Assembly: GCA_945879075.1 (NCBI GenBank)
Contig: CAMCUY010000001.1
Span: forward strand, 1 to 64,000
Source: Akkermansia muciniphila
Lineage (GTDB): Bacteria > Verrucomicrobiota > Verrucomicrobiia > Verrucomicrobiales > Akkermansiaceae
DNA: 64,000 nt
Reading direction: 5' to 3'
Below are positions 57,732 to 64,000 of this stretch, piece after piece (the first letter of the stretch is position 1; every line of letters begins with the position of its first letter). The notes under the pieces are model-generated. The model was given only the letters and a program-made list of their open reading frames with translations, was not told the origin of the DNA and ran no database searches. The position numbers and the translations under genes are program-made.

Positions 57732-60164
57732 TCAGGCAGATTTGCCGTCGGCTTTGGGTTTGCGGAATTTCGGCGGCTCCGGGGCTTTTTCGGGGACGAC
57801 TTTTTCGATGGCTTCGACGGGAACCCAGCCGCGGGTCTTGGTGGCGAAGGCGACGTAGGCCCAGCGTCCGGACTCGGTGATGATTTCGCAGAGCGAGCCG
57901 GGTGGCGCATCGATGACCTCGGGTGCGGTGCGGGCGGCGTCTGTGTGAAGCGCGGTTTTTTCCGCGATGATGACCGCTTGTTTGGCGAGCGGCGCGAACT
58001 CGGCGTCGTTCGGGAAATATCGCCAGCCGAGCGCGCCGACGGATACTAGCAGAGGAGCCAGCACGAGGGCTCCGACGGCGGCGACCCGTAGTCGCGCGCC
58101 GGGGCGGGTCGCGGGGAAGACGAGCAGCGCGAGGCCGCAAAGCCAGAGGCCGCTCCAACAGGCGGCCTGCCAGAAGGAGATGGGAAACTTGGCGAGCGCG
58201 TACTGGTATTCCGGCCGATGAACGACGATGGCGCCATGTTTCCGCTCGATGAAGCGGAGGTTCTGGCGGGCTTCTTGGTGGCTGGAATCACGGGCGAGAG
58301 CGCGGCGGTAATAGAGCGCGGCGTGGCCGGGTGAGCCGGAACGGTAACAGGCGTTGCCGATGTTATAGAGCGTGTTTGCGGAGAGTTGTTCGTAGTTTCC
58401 GGCGCCGAGCCAGAGCTTCACGGAGTCGTCGTATTTCGCGGATTCGTAGGCTTCCAATGCTAGAGTGGTGGTGTCTTCCGCCCGTGCGGGCTGGCCGAAA
58501 CCGAGCGAGGCGATGAACGCGAATGCGAGCGCCGCCTGGCGGAGAAGCTTGAGGATTTGATTGCGGCGATTGGGATCGAGCGCGGCTTTGGGTTTGTCGG
58601 CCAGAAAGCAGACGGCGTCACGCTCGGCAAGGATGGCTTGGATTTCCGGGTTCGGATTTTCACCAAGGTGGCGCTCGATGAAAGCGCCGGCGGATTTGAG
58701 GAAACGCGTGTCATCGGCGGGCGGGGTCTTGGCGATTTCCCGCAGCTCGCGCATCCGCGCATCGCGGGCGGGGTTCTTCCTGAGGCGCGGGGCGTAGCGC
58801 ATCCAGAGTGCCTTGGCGATGAGGACGAGTGCGAGCAACGCGCCGCCCGCGTGACCGAGCCACCCGGGAATCGCGCGGGCGGCGGGCACGGTGAGTTGCG
58901 CCGGACGGAGGACTGCCAGGATGTCGGTCATGCGTTCGAAGGGAATTGGTAGAGCTTGGACGGATGCGGCGGGGTTGGCACCTGCCGATGTGTTAGGACG
59001 CATTTTCAGCGCGATGGGTTCGGACGTCAGGGTCTTGTAGGTTTCGTCTTTCGGGTCGAAGTAGGCCAGGCGGAATGGCGGGATTTCCGATTTCATTTCC
59101 AAGGGGCGGATGGATTGGTGGAAAACGACGTTGCCGGAAAGTTGGCGGCGCTCGTCGCCGCGTTGTTCGGTGGTGGTACCGTAGATTTTCCAACCGGCGG
59201 GGTTGTCGAGTTGCGGCGGACGCAGTGTGTCGAGATTGCCGCTGCCGCTGACGATCAGATCGACGGAGATCGGGTCGCCTTCCTGGACCTCGGTGACGGT
59301 GGTGCTGGCGTTCAGTCGGAAGCTTCCCACGGCGTTTTCAAAGCCTGCGGGCGCGCCTTCGGGCAGCGGGATCGACTCGATTTCAAGCTTGGGAACCTGC
59401 AGATAGACCTCCGCACTGACTTGGCGCGGGAAGGGGTCCATGATCATCTCGCGGGTCATCAACCGGATTTTCGCCGGGCCAATCGCGACTTTTCCGCTGC
59501 GGGTTGGGGTGATGGTGCTCGGGTAGGCCACCGAGACATAGCGCATTCCTAGCAGGTTGATCCTGCTGCGCATGGGGGACGGTTGGAAACGCCATGCCGC
59601 CACGCCGTCACGCTCGAAATCCGGAATCCCCCAGTCCTCGATGACCATCTCTTCGGGGACGAACACTTTGATTTCAGTGGTTGTGGTTTCGTTTTCGAAA
59701 GGTTTGTCGTTGAGGACGCGAAACGAACTGGCATAGCGGATGGTTTTCCCGCCGGCCTCGACTTCGGACCATTGGAGCTCGTCCGGGTTGAAGATGACGA
59801 AATCGAGTGGTTCGGTTAGCACCTTGCCGCCGTCCACCACCACCTCGACAGGCGGAATGGCGTATTTGCCGGTTTCATAGCCGGAGACGATGTAGTCGAA
59901 GACATACTCGAGTCTCCTGCCGGGCAGCATCCTTGTTTGCGGACCCCGGCCTGAGGCTTGGATGGCGATGTTCTTGATTTTGGGTGGGGTTGGAATTTCG
60001 TTAGGCAGGCCGCCGGCCACGGAAATTTCGAGCAGGGCTTGCTCGCCGCGGGCGAGAAAGGAGGTGGAAAGCCGGCACGTCGTCTGGCCGTGGGCAGGGG
60101 CGCTGAGGAGGATCGAGGCCGCGAGGACGCGGAAGGCTCGGATGGAATGTTTCAAAGTGTTCAT
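57732..60164 (-). CDS. BatD-family aerotolerance protein fused to TPR (BatE-like) and SH3-like domain
   Basis: Signal peptide, BatD beta domains, TM, then TPR (SANTLYNIGNACYRSGSPGHAALYYRRALARDSSHQEARQNLRFIERKHG) and SH3 (ALHTDAARTAPEVIDAPPGSLCEIITESGRWAYVAFATKTRGWVPVEAIEKV). Confidence 0.82.
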   Translation of the reverse strand: MNTLKHSIRAFRVLAASILLSAPAHGQTTCRLSTSFLARGEQALLEISVAGGLPNEIPTPPKIKNIAIQASGRGPQTRMLPGRRLEYVFDYIVSGYETGKYAIPPVEVVVDGGKVLTEPLDFVIFNPDELQWSEVEAGGKTIRYASSFRVLNDKPFENETTTTEIKVFVPEEMVIEDWGIPDFERDGVAAWRFQPSPMRSRINLLGMRYVSVAYPSTITPTRSGKVAIGPAKIRLMTREMIMDPFPRQVSAEVYLQVPKLEIESIPLPEGAPAGFENAVGSFRLNASTTVTEVQEGDPISVDLIVSGSGNLDTLRPPQLDNPAGWKIYGTTTEQRGDERRQLSGNVVFHQSIRPLEMKSEIPPFRLAYFDPKDETYKTLTSEPIALKMRPNTSAGANPAASVQALPIPFERMTDILAVLRPAQLTVPAARAIPGWLGHAGGALLALVLIAKALWMRYAPRLRKNPARDARMRELREIAKTPPADDTRFLKSAGAFIERHLGENPNPEIQAILAERDAVCFLADKPKAALDPNRRNQILKLLRQAALAFAFIASLGFGQPARAEDTTTLALEAYESAKYDDSVKLWLGAGNYEQLSANTLYNIGNACYRSGSPGHAALYYRRALARDSSHQEARQNLRFIERKHGAIVVHRPEYQYALAKFPISFWQAACWSGLWLCGLALLVFPATRPGARLRVAAVGALVLAPLLVSVGALGWRYFPNDAEFAPLAKQAVIIAEKTALHTDAARTAPEVIDAPPGSLCEIITESGRWAYVAFATKTRGWVPVEAIEKVVPEKAPEPPKFRKPKADGKSA

Positions 60165-60168
60165 GATG

Positions 60169-62121
60169 TTACCAATCTTTCTCCGCGTCCCGGAACTCGC
60201 GCCGGCCCGGAGTTAGCGGGCCTTTTTCGAGGTCGGCGTTTTCCTTGAGAATCCGGTGGGCGCGTTCCTGGGGCGACTCGTTGGGATTTTCGCCTTCTTT
60301 GTCCCCGTCTTTCTTGTCCTTATCCTTGCCCTTCTGACCGTCGTCCTTCTTCTCCCCGTCGTCGCCTTTGCCGTCTTTGGGCTCCTTCTCGCCGTCGCCT
60401 TTTTGGCCGGGTTGCTTGGGGCCGTTCTCACCCTCTTCTCCTGCTTTTGGTTCGCCCTCGCCGGGTTGGGGTTGGCCTTCACCGGGCTGGGGCTGTGGCA
60501 TGGATTGCTCGGTGTCTTGCTTTTCCTGATCCAGCAATTCCCCGAGCCGCTTGAGATAGGTCATCGTTAGCTCGCGGTTCTTGCCGGCGATCTTGTCCGA
60601 AGGAAACAGGGTCAGTGTGGAATCATAGTGTCTAACCGTATCGGCCCAGTTGGTGATGAGTGACTCGAATTTGACGTATCCGCCCGCCTCGCCTTCGTCG
60701 GGAGATTCGGATTCGCGCAGTTTGGCGAGGGCTTCCTTGACGACTGTGTCGAATCGGGCGAGGTCGGGAACCGCTTGCGGGTCGCTTGGATAAGCATCGC
60801 CGGAGAGGCCTTTCCAACCGAGCTGGAATAACGAATTTCCAATGCCAGTATGTCCGTTCGCTTGGACCACCGAGTCGCTCGACAACAATGACTGGCTGAA
60901 GGCGGTGCGTGCGCCGCGAAAATCCCCCGCACGATAGGCCGCCGCCGCCTCGCCGAGGCGGTAGCGGGCTTGGGTTTCGCGGAATTTCGATGCTCCGGCG
61001 AGCTTGTGATAGGCGTCGCGGGCTTGCTCGTAGTGTTGCCCGGCCAGCGCGGCCTTGGCGTCGGACGCGTCGCCGGCTTGCGCGTGATTGACTGTTAGGA
61101 ATCCGCCGGTCAGGAGGATCGCCGCCCGGATTCCCTTCCACCGCGTGCCCGCGACGATGGAGGTGACGAGGAACAGGATCGCGGGAAAGACCAGCCATTG
61201 ATAGAATTCGATGGAGATCCGGCGCTCGCGGCCTTCCATTTCAAAGGCATCCAGTCCCTGCACCACGGACTTCACCATCGCGGGTGCATCCAGCCCAGAG
61301 CCGGCGGTGGTGAAGCGGCCCTTGGTGCCTTCCGCGAGTTTGCGCATCGCGTCGCTTTGCAGGCGGCTGATGACGGCTTGGCCCGAGCGGTCTATCATCT
61401 GGCCGTTCGGGAAGTCGGAATTCGGGACGAAGCCGCCATCCTCGGTGCCGACTCCGATGGCGATGATGTAAACGCCGGACCGCTCGGCTTCGGCGATTAT
61501 CGCGTCGAGGTCGCCGTCGTGTTTCTCGCCATCGCTGAGGATGACGAGCGCGTTGTTTTTCTGACCGGTTTTTTTCAAGGTCTCGGTCGCGAGATGGACG
61601 GCGGCGGCGAGGTCGGAGCCGCCGAGCGGGGCCCAGGTTTCATCGATCTGCTCGATGGTCTCGCGCACGGCGCTGTGGTCGATGGTGAGAGGCGCGTAAA
61701 CATGCGGGTTGCCGGCGAATCCGAGGAAGCCGACGCGCTCGTTGGGCATCGCTTCCATTAGTTCGTAGATGACGACTTTCGCCTGGGCGAGCCGGTCGGG
61801 TTTGACGTCGCTGACCCGCATGCTTTTGGAAATATCGAGGGCGATCATGATGTTCCGGCCAAGTGTTTTCTCGGTCTTGGTGCCCGCGTCGCTTCGGGGG
61901 CGGGCGAGCCCGATGATCATGGCCGCACAAGCGGTTAGCAGGAAAAACAACGCGAGCCAGCGTGGCAGGGAACCGCTGCGTTTGAGCAAGGTTTCCCTTA
62001 GCCGCGGGGCCACGAAAGTCGCCCACTGCTGCCGCCGCAGGCGCGACGCCAGCACCGCGCCGACTCCCAGGATGGGAAGCAGGATCAGCAGGGCGAGCCA
62101 GCCGGGTTGGGCGAAATTCAT
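60169..62121 (-). CDS. BatB/BatC-like VWA + TPR protein
   Basis: TM-flanked VWA (NIMIALDISKSMRVSDVKPDRLAQAK...GGSDLAAAV...LVILSDGEKHDGD), TPR, charged low-complexity C-terminus. Confidence 0.88.
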   Translation of the reverse strand: MNFAQPGWLALLILLPILGVGAVLASRLRRQQWATFVAPRLRETLLKRSGSLPRWLALFFLLTACAAMIIGLARPRSDAGTKTEKTLGRNIMIALDISKSMRVSDVKPDRLAQAKVVIYELMEAMPNERVGFLGFAGNPHVYAPLTIDHSAVRETIEQIDETWAPLGGSDLAAAVHLATETLKKTGQKNNALVILSDGEKHDGDLDAIIAEAERSGVYIIAIGVGTEDGGFVPNSDFPNGQMIDRSGQAVISRLQSDAMRKLAEGTKGRFTTAGSGLDAPAMVKSVVQGLDAFEMEGRERRISIEFYQWLVFPAILFLVTSIVAGTRWKGIRAAILLTGGFLTVNHAQAGDASDAKAALAGQHYEQARDAYHKLAGASKFRETQARYRLGEAAAAYRAGDFRGARTAFSQSLLSSDSVVQANGHTGIGNSLFQLGWKGLSGDAYPSDPQAVPDLARFDTVVKEALAKLRESESPDEGEAGGYVKFESLITNWADTVRHYDSTLTLFPSDKIAGKNRELTMTYLKRLGELLDQEKQDTEQSMPQPQPGEGQPQPGEGEPKAGEEGENGPKQPGQKGDGEKEPKDGKGDDGEKKDDGQKGKDKDKKDGDKEGENPNESPQERAHRILKENADLEKGPLTPGRREFRDAEKDW

Positions 62122-62125
62122 AGGA

Positions 62126-63142
62126 TCAGGCGCTAGGAGGTGGGTTCAGGGCCATGTAAACCGCAGAGCTCAGGGCGGCGAGCAGGGTGACGCCCACAAA
62201 CCAGGGAAACAGCTCGGTATCATCGATCACGGTCAGGCTTTTCGCATCCGTTTTTTCGAGGTTGTCGATGGTGGTGAAAGTTTGCTTCAGCGCGGCGAGA
62301 TCCTGCGCCCAATAGTGCTCCGCGCCGGTGAGCTCCGCGATTTTCTTGAGCGTGGGCAAGTCGAACTCCTGATAGGGAAAGCGCATGATGCTCGGGTCCA
62401 CCCGGCCTTCGGTCGTGCCGATGGCGACCGTGTAGATCTTGATGCCGAGCGTCTTCGCGTGTTCGGCGGCCTCGATCGGCGAGATTTTCCCCGAGTTGCT
62501 CGCTCCGTCGGTGATGAGGACGATGATCTTGCTCTTCGCGTCGCGGGCCTCCAGGCGGACTGCGGCGGCGGACAGGGCGGATCCGATCGCGGTGCCTTGT
62601 TCCTTGATAGTGCCCATGTCGCGTTGGTCGTTCAGGCGGAGTTCGTTCAGCGATCTTCTCAGCCACCGATGGTCGAGCGTGATCGGGCTGGCGTCACGCG
62701 GCCTGCCGGCGAAGGCGACCAGACCCATGCGGTCTTCCGGGCGGCGGCCGATGAAATCATCGACCACTTTCTTCGCGACATCGATGCGTTTCACCCGCTC
62801 GCCCTGATCGACGAAGTCATCGATGTCCATCGAAAGCGAGACGTCGAAGGCGATCATGATGTCGATGCCGCTCGCCGAGCGGCTTTGGTATTCATTGCGC
62901 CAAACCGGGCGGGCCATCGAGATGATAGAGCAAAACAACGCGAGGTAGGCGAGCGGCAGCCCGAGACTCCACGCCACCCGCCGGACCTGGTTCCCGAGAC
63001 TGGCCAGGACGGATAGGTTCGGGAAGACCACGGCCGCCTCCGAGCCCTTTCCGCGGCGGAGCGCGAGCAACAGGAATGCCGGCAGAAGCAGCAACAGCCA
63101 GCCCGGCTGCGCGAAACGGAAGTATTCGAGAAACGCGCTCAT
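62126..63142 (-). CDS. BatA-like VWA protein
   Basis: IDIMIAFDVSLSMDIDDFVDQGERVKRIDVAKKVVDDFIGRR...IVLITDGASNSGKISPIEAAEHAKTLGIKIYTVAIGT. Confidence 0.9.
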   Translation of the reverse strand: MSAFLEYFRFAQPGWLLLLLPAFLLLALRRGKGSEAAVVFPNLSVLASLGNQVRRVAWSLGLPLAYLALFCSIISMARPVWRNEYQSRSASGIDIMIAFDVSLSMDIDDFVDQGERVKRIDVAKKVVDDFIGRRPEDRMGLVAFAGRPRDASPITLDHRWLRRSLNELRLNDQRDMGTIKEQGTAIGSALSAAAVRLEARDAKSKIIVLITDGASNSGKISPIEAAEHAKTLGIKIYTVAIGTTEGRVDPSIMRFPYQEFDLPTLKKIAELTGAEHYWAQDLAALKQTFTTIDNLEKTDAKSLTVIDDTELFPWFVGVTLLAALSSAVYMALNPPPSA

Positions 63143-63648
63143 GCCCGGAATCCGTGGTGCAGGGTTTCCAGCAGCGCGCGTGATTCGGCGACGACTTCGC
63201 TGGCGGCGGCATTGGGGATTTCAGCGGCGTATTTCAAGGATGCGAGTCGGGCGAATCCGTGAGTGGCGGTCGCGCGCGCTTCTTCCGAAAAATTCTTCAG
63301 CGCATCGTGCCGGGAAATGGTTTCCTCGTGGGTCTCGAACAACGCGGGGTCGCCTGCGGCGACGGAGATATATTTCCGAAGGATTAGGGACGCGCGCACC
63401 GCCGCGTCGCGCGCCGGGACGGCGTCGATTTTCTCCAAGGCTGCGGTGGCTTCCGCGTAGGCCGCCCTCCGCGCGGCTAACGGATTAATGGGCGCGGGCT
63501 TCTTTCTTTTTAGAATCAAAACCGCGAGGGCCACGACAAGCAGGGCGACCGCCGCGGCGATCATCCATGGCTCGACCCACGAATCCGGAACCAAGGCCCC
63601 GGGCGGACTTGGTTCGAGTAATTCAAAACTGCCGGACTTCTCGTTCAT
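63139..63648 (-). CDS. DUF4381-like membrane protein of Bat cluster
   Basis: Single TM (AVALLVVALAVLILKRKK) plus helical domain; overlaps batA-like start by 4 nt. Confidence 0.6.
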   Translation of the reverse strand: MNEKSGSFELLEPSPPGALVPDSWVEPWMIAAAVALLVVALAVLILKRKKPAPINPLAARRAAYAEATAALEKIDAVPARDAAVRASLILRKYISVAAGDPALFETHEETISRHDALKNFSEEARATATHGFARLASLKYAAEIPNAAASEVVAESRALLETLHHGFRA

Positions 63649-63649
63649 T

Positions 63650-64000
63650 CTATCCGGAGCGTTTGCGGCTGCGCTTTTTCAAGAGTTGGTGAAGCGCGGC
63701 CAGCGTATCTCCGTCGGTTTTCAAGTCCGCCGAGTCGATTCCGTGCTTCTTGAAGATCGCCGCGACGCCCTCGATTTGTCTCTTCATCAGCCCGGCGTAG
63801 CTCATCCGCAGGTTCGGATTGCTGGTGTTGACCAGCGTTTCCCAGCCGGTTTCCGGATCGATCATCACGACCTTCCCACCCTTTGGCAGCTTGGTTTCAA
63901 GCGGGTCGAGGACGCGCAGCGCGATGGTCTCGTGTTTCTTCGCCAGCTTGCCGATCGGTTTTTCCAGCGGGTCGGAGAAAAAGTCGGAGATCAGGAAGAT
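63650..64000 (-). CDS. DUF58 protein, C-terminal part (runs off window)
   Basis: Frame open to the window edge: IFLISDFFSDPLEKP...MIDPETGWETLVNTSNPNLRMSYAGLMKRQIEGVAAIFKKHGIDSADL. Confidence 0.8.
   Translation of the reverse strand: MFLISDFFSDPLEKPIGKLAKKHETIALRVLDPLETKLPKGGKVVMIDPETGWETLVNTSNPNLRMSYAGLMKRQIEGVAAIFKKHGIDSADLKTDGDTLAALHQLLKKRSRKRSG

Noticed and set aside
60256-60570. Plus-strand ORF that looks like a perfect multi-TM protein (FLVLILALLTVVLLLPVVAFAVFGLLLAVAFLAGLLG)
   Set aside because: Complement of the Lys/Glu/Asp/Gly-rich low-complexity tail of the VWA-TPR protein; hydrophobicity is a codon-complement artefact.

Overview
This 64 kb, GC-rich, gene-dense chromosomal window looks like a verrucomicrobial bacterium. 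That is inferred from a PEP-CTERM surface protein, a Bat aerotolerance cluster, split CbiX/DR2241 genes and a eukaryotic-type HisA; it was not tested by search. Most of it is housekeeping or metabolic: a DeoR-controlled aldolase/RhaEW locus, deoC plus two ALDH genes, a 2-oxoacid dehydrogenase E1a/E1b/E2-rex-ECF sigma-anti-sigma run, hisA, ribE, a Na+/H+ antiporter, tamB/tamA, tatA, class I fumarase, vapBC, gpmI, a P1B-type ATPase, mrp, trxB, trmO, tsaE, serS, gmk, holB, a fur-family gene and two tRNAs. No rRNA, CRISPR array, prophage or intact IS element was seen. The best candidates for undescribed biology are: (1) a tandem duplicated ATP-grasp/alpha-E/transglutaminase system at 27.3-34.1 kb, one copy fused and one split; (2) a 1107-aa protein with GHMP-kinase-like and nucleotidyltransferase-like regions next to a second nucleotidyltransferase (53.5-57.7 kb); (3) a split ALDH16-like pair beside deoC. 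Several decayed genes the ORF track does not show as such were read by eye: an IS256-type transposase tail, an mdh C-terminus, a frameshifted YihY/BrkB gene, a CoA-transferase fragment and a FadL-like porin fragment. Two long hairpins and one probable operator palindrome were also found. All family assignments are from recognised motifs; no database search was run.
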